A DNA stretch of 64,000 bases. Source: Bolinopsis microptera. Its lineage: Eukaryota; Ctenophora; Tentaculata; Lobata; Bolinopsidae. Location: the NCBI RefSeq assembly GCF_026151205.1, contig NC_087074.1, forward strand, positions 15,606,962 to 15,670,961. Direction: 5' to 3'. The position numbers and the translations under genes were made by a program. Below, piece after piece: positions 1-11,483 of the stretch; the first letter of the stretch is position 1, and each line of letters opens with the position of its first letter. The notes beneath the pieces were generated by a model. It saw only the letters and a list, made by a program, of their open reading frames with translations, was not told where the DNA came from and searched no databases.

Positions 1-91
1 GTAACTTAGTATTTAAGAGATTTTGCTCTGAAGGAATTCACGAAATTTATGATACCAGATTGCTCTCAATGAAACTTTATTCTCATTTCAG

Positions 92-3000
92 TGAAGACGA
101 AGGAGGTGACGATGCAGATGAATCACAGACGGACTCGCAAGGCAAAACACCAGAATATAACACCTCTGCTAGCGAGGCAGAAGGCAGAGGATCGAGGCAA
201 GATGACAAGGAAGACGGATCAGACACACCAAAAACTCCACAGACTAGCACAAGGAAGAGACGACGAGTAAAAAAACCTCAGCGGCTTTCTTCTGGAGAAA
301 CCATTCTGGATCAGAGCATGTTAGAATCGATCCGTAGGCCCAAACGTAACCCCCCAAACGGAACCCCTGCTCGTGAACGAGCCATTAAGAAAATCAGGCG
401 AATGATAAGAGTTCGGAAACCTGCTAAGAAAACATGCATCAGGCAGCGGTCAGCTAGTGTGAATCAGGATGAACTTCCAGGCCAAAGCAAGGAAGGGTCC
501 GACCCAGAGAAAGAGGATACTGATCCAGACGAAGAAGCTACACTTGCGGTTATGGACGAATACAGGGCTCCTAAGTGGTTAACCCAAATTCAACCTACCC
601 GGTCACCCTACCTCCCCCAAATATCAGATAAGATCTACTATTTCGTGCAGGGTCACATGGACTATGTTAAGTCGGAACATTGTCCACCTGAAGCCTACAA
701 ATCCCAACCCTGGGAGCAGATGAGGGAGAAAACGTTCAAACATGCCGAGCCTTGCCAGGTCCTTTCTCTCAGCTTCCTTACCGGACCACCCACTCTCTGC
801 CAGGTTTGTGGGATTAAATCTCTTCTTTTAATCGCTCTTATGTAGTCATGATCATATTGTGGCAGTTTTGAATCAAGAAATCTGCGTTTTTTTGCGAATA
901 CTTTTATTGAGCAGGGTTCTGGGGGCGCACCTTGAAAGCAATAGATATTACAGAAATGGAAGTAGGTCGAAAATTAAAGCTAGGGCAGTACCATGCATCT
1001 CGAATCATGTTCACACAATCAATTTCTCAGATCATGTTTCTTACCAGGTAAAGTTAGGGTTACTGAATGAGGACGACGAAGTGGAGGATACCTTTATGTT
1101 CCGGTACCACGACGCTCCAAACATGCCAGACTTTATGGTTCTGAAACGGCACTATGAGGACAGTTTGAATCACAGGTGGTTAAAAGGCGATAAGTTCAGA
1201 AGTCTTATTGACGAGGAGTGGTGGGAAGGTAAATAGAGACACTTGTTAGGAATTTATAATACGAATTGATGTTTAATCTTTTCAAATAGGACACTCTTCT
1301 TTTCCAAAGTGAGTTGAACATAGATAAGAACAATACCACCTAAAATTCATCTGTTATTAAATGTGCACAATTACTCTCAGGAATAGTAATCTCAAAGTCA
1401 GCAGTGGATGAAGAGTACTACCCAGACTCACCCTGGAAACGTATCATGGTTAAGTGGGACAATGAGCCGGACAAGGAGCGGCTCAGTGCTTGGGACATAG
1501 AGCCCCTTCCTAAAGATACCAGGTAGGATGTTATTGTAGTGTTGTTGTATTTGGGGAGGCGGCAATCGTTGAGCGCTTGTCTTAATATTTACTATCTATA
1601 TCGAAATATTTTTATTTTTGCTATATTAGATATTGACAGATGGCGAGAATGGTGTAAACTGTAATGATTCTCGTCATTGGCGATCATCTCCCTTCAATTT
1701 TATACACATACCAGGACAAGTGCCGTAATGCCTAGAATGGAACTCCAACAAGAAGATCCACCTAGCGCTAACTTGCCGACATCTTCATCCGTTGAGCCCT
1801 CTTCAGAAACTCCCATATCAAGTCACACCCCCCTTAGGGTGCAAGATACACGATTCTGGGACGTTTTCTTTGAAGATTGTTTTGGTGCATGATCTTTACT
1901 TGTGCATAGGTCTTTATATGATCTTACTGTTTGTCAGTTTCTCGAACGAAGAAGCTTCGAAATTCGAACATTCCTTTGACTTGAATGAACTCCTTACGAT
2001 TTGTCAAGGATTGGTTCGCTTTAAAATGTCGACCAAGATATAGAATAGAATGCAAAAAATGTTTATCGGCGGGACGGACATCGAGCCCAGTGATACCTGC
2101 TCATCAGGATCTACTAACCGGCCTAATGAAACCCGTTAATGTCTCACTTTCAGAGGAAAAAGAGCTCAACCATGTCCACACCAAAGTAGTCATGAGCTGA
2201 TTGCAAGACCAGTCTCATTCCCATGAAGAATTCTCTTTGGATTGTGTTCATACGATGACTGTTACTGTTAACAATTGACATCGCCAATTATTTTTGACAT
2301 ATGAATTATGAATGACGAATGTGCCCGTTCTTTGAATAGTATGCATATTGCATATTGCATAATGTATATCGTTTTTGTTTTCTTATCAAATTGTTTCAAT
2401 TTTAAAATTTATGTTTAATGTATGTTTCAATACTTTCAACACTACTATATAATAACAAATTAATATTATGGAGGTGTATGCGTTTCCCTCTTTCTAAAAA
2501 TTTGGAAAAGGGAGTACTATCGCCACTGGCCAAAAATCCCAAAAGTCGATAGCAAAAAAAAGTGATGATAGCCTCCCCAATTTTTGTTGGCTTCTCCAAT
2601 GATAACTTTCTAACCATAATATTTTACAGAATATTCTAAATACCTGTGATGTTTTTAAAGATGCATCGGCTATCAAATTTACCAAATTTACTGTATATTT
2701 TATACAGTACCTCTAGCTCTCTTTGCAACAAATCCAATGAAACCAAAGTAAATAATCAAACTTCACATACCAAACCCCGCTTATTCCAGGTCATCTAAAA
2801 GACGATCCCCCACAAAGAAGCACTCTTCGCAATCTCAACGAGATGAAAGTTCAAGTTCGAGCCGACAACAGTTCTCCTTTGGAACGAGCAACGCTAACAC
2901 GGGCCCACTGGATCCTTACATTATCAGCTACTACCATTCCTACGGGAACTGGGCTGGGGAGGAGAGGGAGGAGTTTCAGGACCGGTTCAGTAACGCTCTC

Positions 3001-6000
3001 TTACAGGTTAGTGGGGTTAATGCGCCATGTAATTACAGGTTATTTACTGTTCTTTACTGTTGCCTTTCTTTAGCTTTCTCCCAAGGGACTCAGAATAAGA
3101 GATGATGCTATTTCTGTCAACTCTCTGAACCATCTACAGAAAGGTTGTTATATCGATCACAACACCTATAATTCCTACACATATTCCCCTTAAACCCCCC
3201 AACCCCCAACACTGATTGTATCCCAGGTTATGGAGCTATCTTAAACCCCCCTACCCCCAACACTGATTGTATCCCAGGTTATGGAGCTACCTTAAACCCC
3301 CCTACCCCCAACACTGATTGTATCCCAGGTTATGGAGCTATCTTAAACCCCCCTACCCCCAACACTGATTGTATCCCAGGTTATGGAGCTACCTTAAACC
3401 CCCCAACACTGATTGTATCCCAGGTTATGGAGCTACCTTAAACCCCCTACCCCCAACACTGATTGTATCCCAGGTTATGGAGCTACCTTAAACCCCCCTA
3501 CCCCCAACACTGATTGTATCCCAGGTTATGGAGCTACCTTAAACCCCCCTACCCCCAACACTGATTGTATCCCAGGTTATGGAGCTATCTTAAACCCCCC
3601 TACCCCCAACACTGATTGTATCCCAGGTTATGGAGCTACCTTAAACCCCCCTACCCCCAACACTGATTGTATCCCAGGTTATGGAGCTATCTTAAACCCT
3701 CCTACCCCCAACACTGATTGTATCCCAGGTTATGGAGCTACCTTAAACCCCTCCTACCCCCAACACTGATTGTATCCCAGGTTATGGAGCTACCTTAAAC
3801 CCCCCTACCCCCAACACTGATTGTATCCCAGGTTATGGAGCTACCTTAAACCCCTCTACCCCCAACACTGATTGTATCCCAGGTTATGGAGCTACCTTAA
3901 ACCCCCCTACCCCCAACACTGATTGTATCCCAGGTTATGGAGCTACCTTAAACCCCCCTACCCCCAACACTGATTGTATCCCAGGTTATGGAGCTACCTT
4001 AAACCCCCTACCCCCAACACTGATTGTATCCCAGGTTATGGAGCTATCTTAAACCCTCCTACCCCCAACACTGATTGTATCCCAGGTTATGGAGCTACCT
4101 TAAACCCCCTACCCCCAACACTGATTGTATCCCAGGTTATGGAGCTACCTTAAACCCCCCTACCCCCAACACTGATTGTATCCCAGGTTATGGAGCTACC
4201 TTAAACCCCCCTACCCCCAACACTGATTGTATCCCAGGTTATGGAGCTACCTTAAACCCCCTACCCCCAACACTGATTGTATCCCAGGTTATGGAGCTAT
4301 CTTAAACCCCCTACCCCCAACACTGATTGTATCCAAGGTTATGGAGCTACCTTAAACCCCCCTACCCCCAACACTGATTGTATCCCAGGTTATGGAGCTA
4401 TCCTAAACTCCCCTACCCCCAACACTGATTGTATCCCAGGTTATGGAGCTACCTTAAACCCACCTCCCCCAACACTGATTGTATCCCAGGTTATGGAGCT
4501 ACCTTAAACCCCCCTACCCCCAACACTGATTGTATCCCAGGTTATGGAGCTACCTTAAACCCCCTACCCCCAACACTGATTGTATCCCAGGTTATGGAGC
4601 TATCCTAAACCCCCCTACCCCCAACACTGATTGTATCCCAGGTTAAGGAGCTACCTTAAACCCCCCTACCCCCAACACTGATTGTATCCCAGGTTATGGA
4701 GCTATCTTAAACCCCCCTACCCCCAACACTGATTGTATCCCAGGTTATGGAGCTACCTTAAACCCCCCTACCCCAACACTGATTGTATCCCAGGTTATGG
4801 AGCTATCCTAAACTCCCCTACCCCCAACACTGATTGTATCCCAGGTTATGGAGCTACCTTAAACCCACCTCCCCCAACACTGATTGTATCCCAGGTTATG
4901 GAGCTACCTTAAACCCCCCTACCCCCAACACTGATTGTATCCCAGGTTATGGAGCTACCTTAAACCCCCTACCCCCAACACTGATTGTATCCCAGGTTAT
5001 GGAGCTATCCTAAACCCCCCTACCCCCAACACTGATTGTATCCCAGGTTAAGGAGCTACCTTAAACCCCCCTACCCCCAACACTGATTGTATCCCAGGTT
5101 ATGGAGCTATCTTAAACCCCCCTACCCCCAACACTGATTGTATCCCAGGTTATGGAGCTACCTTAAACCCCCCTACCCCAACACTGATTGTATCCCAGGT
5201 TATGGAGCTACCTTAAACCCCCCTACCCCCAACACTGATTGTATCCCAGGTTAAGGAGCTATCTTAAACCCCCTACCCCCAACACTGATTGTATTCCAGG
5301 TTAAGGAGCTATCTTAAACCCCCCTTCCCCCAACACTGATTGTATCCCAGGTTAAGGAGCTATCTTAAACCCCCCTACCCCCAACACTGATTATATCCCA
5401 GGTTATGGAGCTACCTTAAACCCCCCAACACTGATTGTATCCCAGGTTATGGAGCTATCTTAAACCCCCCTACCCCCAACACTGATTGTATCCCAGGTTA
5501 TGGAGCTACCTTAAACCCCCCTACCCCAACACTGATTGTATCCCAGGTTATGGAGCTACCTTAAACCCCCCTACCCCCAACACTGATTGTATCCCAGGTT
5601 AAGGAGCTATCTTAAACCCCCTACCCCCAACACTGATTGTATCCCAGGTTATGGAGCTACCTTAAACCCCCTACCCCCAACACTGATTGTATCCCAGGTT
5701 ATGGAGCTACCTTAAACCCCCCTACCCCCAACACTGATTGTATCCCAGGTTATGGAGCTACCTTAAACCCCCCCTACCCCCAACACTGATTGTATCCCAG
5801 GTTATGGAGCTACCTTAAACCCCCCTACCCCCAACACTGATTGTATCCCAGGTTATGGAGCTATCTTAAACCCCCCTACCCCCAACACTGATTGTATCCC
5901 AGGTTATGGAGCTACCTTAAACCCCCCTACCCCCAACACTGATTGTATCCCAGGTTATGGAGCTACCTTAAACCCCCCTACCCCCAACACTGATTGTATC

Positions 6001-9000
6001 CCAGGTTATGGAGCTATCTTAAACCCCCCTACCCCCAGCACTGATTGTATCCCAGGTTATGGAGCTATCTTAAACCCCCCTACCCCCAACACTGATTGTA
6101 TCCCAGGTTATGGAGCTATCTTAAACCCCCCTACCCCCAACACTGATTGTATCCCAGGTTATGGAGCTACCTTAAACCCCCCTACCCCCAACACTGATTG
6201 TATCCCAGGTTATGGTGCTACCTTAAACCCCCCTACCCCCAACACTGATTGTATCCCAGGTTATGGAGCTACCTTAAACCCCCCTACCCCCAACACTGAT
6301 TGTATCCCAGGTTATGGAGCTATCTTAAACCCCCCCCCAACACTGATTGTATCCCAGGTTATGGAGCTACCTTAAACCCCTACCCCCAACACTGATTATA
6401 TCCCAGGTTATGGAGCTACCTTAAACCCCCTACCCCCAACACTGATTGTATCCCAGGTTATGGAGCTACCTTAAACCCCCTACCCCCAACACTGATTGTA
6501 TCCCAGGTTATGGAGCTATCTTAAACCCCCCTACCCCCAACACTGATTGTATCCCAGGTTATGGAGCTACCTTAAGGCCAGAGGGGGGGGTAAATGGCAC
6601 TTTTGTAGTTTTTGCATATTTGATAATAGCTACTGGAGACGAGCAAAAAGAAAAAAACCGGATCAAAATCTGACCTTGCGCTTCTGAGATATCGCGCGCT
6701 CAATTTTGAGGTTTACCTGTAATTACATGTTAAACTGGAACTTTAAACGGCTGTAACTTTTTTGACATTTCGATTCCTTAGTTGAGAAAACTGGCCAATC
6801 CCTGATCTTGAGGTTTGGTACAGTGGTTCCTTGGACAATTATCCTCATTTATGATGCAGCGATTTTTTTAATTTGACTCAGTTCTCGAATTATGAGGTTA
6901 ACCATGTCAAAAATTCGGAAAATTTAGCTGGTTAACCTCATAATTCGAGAAACGAGTCAAATAAAAAAAATCGCTGCATCTAATATCTAGATAGTTGTCC
7001 AAGGAACCACTGTACCAAATCTCAATATCAGGGAGTGGCTGGTTTTCTCAACTAAGGAACTGAAAGTCACAAAATGTGTTTTGAGATAGATGCAATTTAG
7101 TGTTTTCAAAATTTTGAATATTCACTGGAATGTATCACAGTTCGTTAGTTAGGACTTTTTATACACTTAATAACGTTTGCTTGATCAGACCTGGCCGTCC
7201 CCTAAATGATTTTAGCCACTTTCAGTAGTTAATGTCCTTGTATTGTAAAAAATGAGGTTAACCAAGACTTCCTGTAAACACTAACTGCTTAAAATTTGGT
7301 TGTTAACCTCGCTTTAGACCATATAATAGTGGGATTGGTTTATCAATATGTTATTATATATATGTAGTAAAACATTTGCACAGTATAACGATTAAGTTTT
7401 TGAGGTTAACATGTAATTGACTGGTTAGATATTCAAAAAATGGGAGGTTAACCTCATTTTTTAGCCATTTACGGGTAAAATCTTCTACTAAAATATGGTC
7501 AGTTCAAATCACCTTTGTCACGTGATTATAGTTGTAGGCATTGTGATACCAATAGATACCTCACTTCGATATTGTGGTACATAACATAAGTAAGAATCGT
7601 ATGTATACTCCCTACGGTACCAAAATGTGATGGTTAACCTCATTTTTTTCATTTTCCCAAGATAAAAGAAAGTCAATCGACACGTCATCTATTTAGAAAT
7701 GTGTATACCGTAAACTTACGATGAAAATAGTAACTCTATCATTTGATCTATTCTCGCTATATCTAAAAGACGAGGTTAACCTCATTTAATCACGTTTGGA
7801 TATTACTTTTTCTGATAATTATGAACCTAAAATTTAGAGTTTACATTTGCTGACCGAAATAACGAAAAATTATGGCGTGGAATAAAATATTAACCTCAAT
7901 TTTATTAACCTCAATGTTGTATAGTCAATTTTGCGAAAATCGGTTAACCTCAATTATAAAATAAAGTTAATCAGCTACAAATATGTGAATAGCGGCAATG
8001 TTTTTGTCATTCAAAATTAAATCGATTTAGAAAATAATATTTTGGTAGAATTTTTTGACCCCTTACCCCCCCCTCTGGCCTTAAACCCCCCTACCCCCAA
8101 CACTGATTGTATCCCAGGTTATGGAGCTACCTTAAACCCCCTACCCCCAACACTGATTGTATCCCAGGTTAAGGAGCTATCTTAAACCCCCCTACCCCCA
8201 ACACTGATTGTATCCCAGGTTAAGGAGCTATCTTAAACCCCCCTACCCCCAACACTGATTGTATTCCAGGTTAAGGAGCTATCTTAAACCCCCCTTCCCC
8301 CAACACTGATTGTATCCCAGGTTAAGGAGCTATCTTAAACCCCCCTACCCCCAACACTGATTATATCCCAGGTTATGGAGCTACCTTAAACCCCCCAACA
8401 CTGATTGTATCCCAGGTTATGGAGCTATCTTAAACCCCCCTACCCCCAACACTGATTGTATCCCAGGTTATGGAGCTACCTTAAACCCCCCTACCCCCAA
8501 CACTGATTGTATCCCAGGTTATGGAGCTACCTTAAACCCCCCTACCCCCAACACTGATTGTATCCCAGGTTATGGAGCTACCTTAAACCCCCCTTCCCCC
8601 AACACTGATTGTATCCCAGGTTATGGAGCTACCTTAAACCCCCCAACACTGATTGTATCCCAGGTTATGGAGCTATCTTAAACCCCCTACCCCCAACACT
8701 GATTGTATCCCAGGTTATGGAGCTACCTTAAACCCCCCTACCCCCAACACTGATTGTATCCCAGGTTATGGAGCTACCTTAAACCCCCCTACCCCCAACA
8801 CTGATTGTATCCCAGGTTATGGAGCTACCTTAAACCCCCCTTCCCCCAACACTGATTGTATCCCAGGTTATGGAGCTACCTTAAACCCCCCAACACTGAT
8901 TGTATCCCAGGTTATGGAGCTATCTTAAACCCCCTACCCCCAACACTGATTGTATCCCAGGTTATGGAGCTACCTTAAACCCCCCTACCCCCAACACTGA

Positions 9001-11483
9001 TCTTGTATCCCAGGTTATGGAGCTATCTTAAACCCCCTACCCCCAACACTGATTGTATCCCAGGTTATGGAGCTACCTTAAACCCCCCTACCCCCAACAC
9101 TGATTGTATCCCAGGTTATGGAGCTACCTTAAACCCCCCTTCCCCCAACACTGATTGTATTCCAGGTTATGGAGCTATCTTAAACCCCCCTACCCCCAAC
9201 ACTGATTGTATCCCAGGTTAAGGAGCTACCTTAAACCCCCCCTACCCCCAACACTGATTGTATCCCAGGTTATGGAGCTACCTTAAACCCCCCTTCCCCC
9301 AACACTGATTGTATTCCAGGTTATGGAGCTACCAGAAGCTCAGGAGTTCCTATACCCAGTGAGCTTTGCAGACCACCCTGACTATTACATGATAGTAGGT
9401 TACCCTCTACAGCTCACTACCATCCACAACCGACTCACTGAGAACCACTATCGGAGTATTGATTCCGTTTTGTGGGAAATAAGACAACTCGAGATAAATG
9501 CTAGGGTAAAACATTCGCAATTCTACATCTTTTTTCGTGTGAAAGATTGTTTTGAATTACGGATAGCTTAATCTTGCTGAAATAACTTCGAATATATTAT
9601 ATTTGTAGTGAAACTCAAGTAATTAATTATTCTCCTTAATCTCCTCCTTGTTTACAGGTATATAACGAAGATGATAGTCCCATCGTTCGTGACGTCACAT
9701 CTCTGGTATCCAGTCTGACCCTTTTTGTTAAGAACCCCAACTTTAAGAACATTAGTACAGATATCACGGACGAGATGGTAACTGCGGAGCTGGAGAATAG
9801 AAGAAAATCAAAGAAAAAGAAACGGCGGCTGAGGTGAGAGAGAGCACATTCTTTAGTGTCCCAGGAAGACTCGGTTCTGGTCTAGCAAACAGGAAAATAG
9901 ATTGATATCCGACTGTTTTCGAACTTGAGTAAGTGTACCGATTTTATCTTCAGTGTGACTATTTTGTTCATTTTATTTTATTGAACTGAATGTTGAATTT
10001 GTTTCAGGGTACGATCTGCGAACCGGACAGAATGGTTCGAGCGAGCCAGCGAGTTATTAGGAAAACTGAGTAATCACCCGGACAGTCAACCTTTTATAAC
10101 TCCGGTCGACATATCCATCTACAATGATTACCTCAAATACTGCCAGGTTTGAAATAAATCAGTTTGTAAAATAATCTGGTCTCGGCTACGTACTACTACT
10201 AGCGCCGTGTTTCTATTTGATTAAAACCGATTTTTTACCATTCTTTCAACATCAGTTTTCCCCAGATGTAGTTGTATCATATTTGCTATGTTGCAGGAAC
10301 CGATGGACTTGGAGACAATAACAGACAAGCTGCACAGCGGTTGTTACGAAATGGAGGCTGATTTTTACAAAGACATTGATCTTATCTTCAAGAATTCGTT
10401 CATTTACAACACTAGAAGTTCCTCCACTGTTAGTTTTTTAAATGATTCTCAGATTAGTGTTAATTATAATTATATGGCTCTTTTAAAATATTGTTTTTAA
10501 ATACCATTTTCAAAGTTGATCTTGGTCATTGGTCAAGGTAGTGCTCATCATTTTCTACTGACCTAAAATTTTTACTTCAGATATACAAGATGACATCGAG
10601 ACTTCAGGACTACTACCGGTCCCTGATAGACCACCTGGCGGACCCAGATAATGACGTTACAAGTTCTGAGACACCCTCTCCTCGTCCCCGAACAGCCGTC
10701 CCTCTGGCACTAGTCGTCCCTCGTTCCAAGCATCGTCTCTCCGGTAACAGCGACGAGACCGCCACTCCCGCCTCACTTCCTCCCTCAAGCAGGTCCTCCA
10801 AAGGTAAAGAACGAGCCTCGTCCCGCGTTAAGAAGAAGAGGATCTACAGTTCATCTACCGAGGGTGATGATGACGAATCTCAGAAAACCTCCTCCCCACC
10901 ACCGGACACTTACTCCGATAAGTCATCAATATCTCCAGTACCCGCTACTCCAGCAAGATCCACCTCTCGCACCTCTACTCAGTCGACTGTAAAAGACTCC
11001 AGCGAGGAGGATGAAGAGGTGAAAAGAGCGAGTAGTTCTGCGGAGGAGGAGACCCCACGTGCTGACCGGGTAGAACGGAGACCTCAGAGGAAGAAGAGTC
11101 ATGTAAACTACGAACACTACGATCAGTCGTATTCCTCGGACAGTCACTCCAGCTCCTCCGATAAGAGCTCAGACTCCAGTTCGTGGAAAGAAAACAACAA
11201 ATCAAACACTAATCGTTCGAAAAGGCGTGAACTGACCAATGGTAATCAGAAGAGGGCGTCTCGAAACCACCAGAGGAACGGTAAACGGAAGGAAGTAGAA
11301 CCGGACACTGGTTCATCAGAAAGCGAGGGTTCAGACAGTGATCGTGAGGGAAGAAGTTCTGGGTCAGAGGACGCCCGGAGAAGGACTCGTTCTAAACGTC
11401 GGAGAAAGTCGTCAGATAACGTCGTGAAGACAAAGCGGGGCCGGAGTGTGAAGAAAAACGTTCGTTATGATGACTTCTATTGA
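92..11483 (+). CDS. BRWD/PHIP-family bromodomain protein, 3' part of the gene
   Basis: Chromatin reader of the BRWD1/BRWD3/PHIP family; family members act in the nucleus, read histone marks and serve as CUL4-DDB1 adaptors. The WD40 half lies upstream of the window. Exons I can place: 92-803, 1048-1228, 1381-1522, 1715-1838 (3' edge unsure), 2790-3006, 9320-9505, 9658-9833, 10008-10146, 10297-10428, 10581-11483. The first exon gives an acidic/basic linker and then the cryptic Tudor region (PKWLTQIQPTRSPYLPQ; GPPTLCQ), continued by FRYHDAPNMPDF, SLIDEEWWEG and VKWDNEPD. Bromodomain 1 spans the exons at 2790-9833 (WAGEEREEF, LYPVSFADHPDYY, NARVYNED). Bromodomain 2 spans 10008-10600 (FITPVDISIYNDYLKYCQ, EPMDLETI, FIYNTRSSST). 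The last exon codes a Ser/Arg/Lys-rich tail ending at TGA 11483. Phases agree at every junction except between exons 4 and 5, where a GC donor near 1840 or a missed small exon is possible. Intron 5 holds the minisatellite. Confidence 0.93.
3190..6575 (+). repeat. ~51-bp minisatellite, left block (about 66 units), copies of a splice acceptor
   Basis: Tandem units of 50-51 bp fill the left part of BRWD/PHIP intron 5. Each reads roughly CCCCCCTACCCCCAACACTG, then ATTGTATCCCAG, then GTTATGGAGCTACC, then TTAAA. The middle pieces are the same sequence as the real acceptor and first 14 bases of the exon that starts at 9320. Variants include ctaTc for ctaCc, ttaAgg for ttaTgg, loss of one C, and shortened units lacking the CCCCTACCCC part. 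Open frames of 17-residue repeats run through the array because 51 is divisible by three; they are not genes. Confidence 0.97.
6576..8080. mobile_element. Non-autonomous TTAA-target DNA element with 18-bp perfect inverted ends
   Basis: The element starts GGCCAGAGGGGGGGGTAA and ends TTACCCCCCCCTCTGGCC, an exact 18-bp inverted pair. It is flanked by TTAA on both sides (6572-6575 and 8081-8084). TTAA occurs once in every minisatellite unit, so it landed in one unit of the array. TTAA duplication is typical of the piggyBac superfamily, though the G-run end is not a classic piggyBac end. I see no coding capacity. Two inner arms (about 6768-6908 and 6929-7066) form a long foldback, and the 9-mer GAGGTTAAC or its complement recurs about ten times. 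Confidence 0.9.
8081..9319 (+). repeat. ~51-bp minisatellite, right block (about 24 units), ending at the real splice acceptor
   Basis: This continues the array beyond the inserted TTAA element, with the same unit and the same point variants. Runs of identical multi-unit blocks occur in both halves (for example the tattccaggttaagg unit near 5280 and again near 8262), so blocks were copied together. The last unit runs without a break into the bromodomain exon: acceptor ...GATTGTATTCCAG, then exon GTTATGGAGCTACCAGAAGC. Confidence 0.97.
9286..9333 (+). promoter_or_regulatory. Authentic 3' splice site of bromodomain-1 exon (last unit of the array)
   Basis: A C-rich pyrimidine stretch, CTGAT (fits the CTRAY branch consensus, though only about 11 nt from the AG) and CCAG precede exon base 9320. 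The choice of this AG rests on the exon continuing as VMELPEAQEFLYPV, in phase with the previous exon, which ends in CAG at 3006. In most other copies the same GTTATGGAGCTA start is followed by CCT TAA or TCT TAA. Confidence 0.85.

Noticed and set aside
3190-3800. Telomere-like repeat because of TTAAACCCCCCTACCCCC
   Set aside because: The C-rich piece is only part of a 51-bp unit that includes exon sequence; it is internal and flanked by gene exons.
3413-9221. Series of 70-118-residue open frames with a 17-residue repeat (YGATLNPPTPNTDCIPG type)
   Set aside because: They follow from the 51-bp unit being divisible by three. They lie in an intron, start mostly without ATG, and are broken wherever a unit has 50 bases.
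3190-9319. CRISPR-like array
   Set aside because: Units are directly joined with no unique spacers, and the DNA is a eukaryotic intron.
10613-11205. Minus-strand open frames across the last BRWD/PHIP exon
   Set aside because: They are shadows of a low-complexity serine-rich coding exon and show no family motifs.
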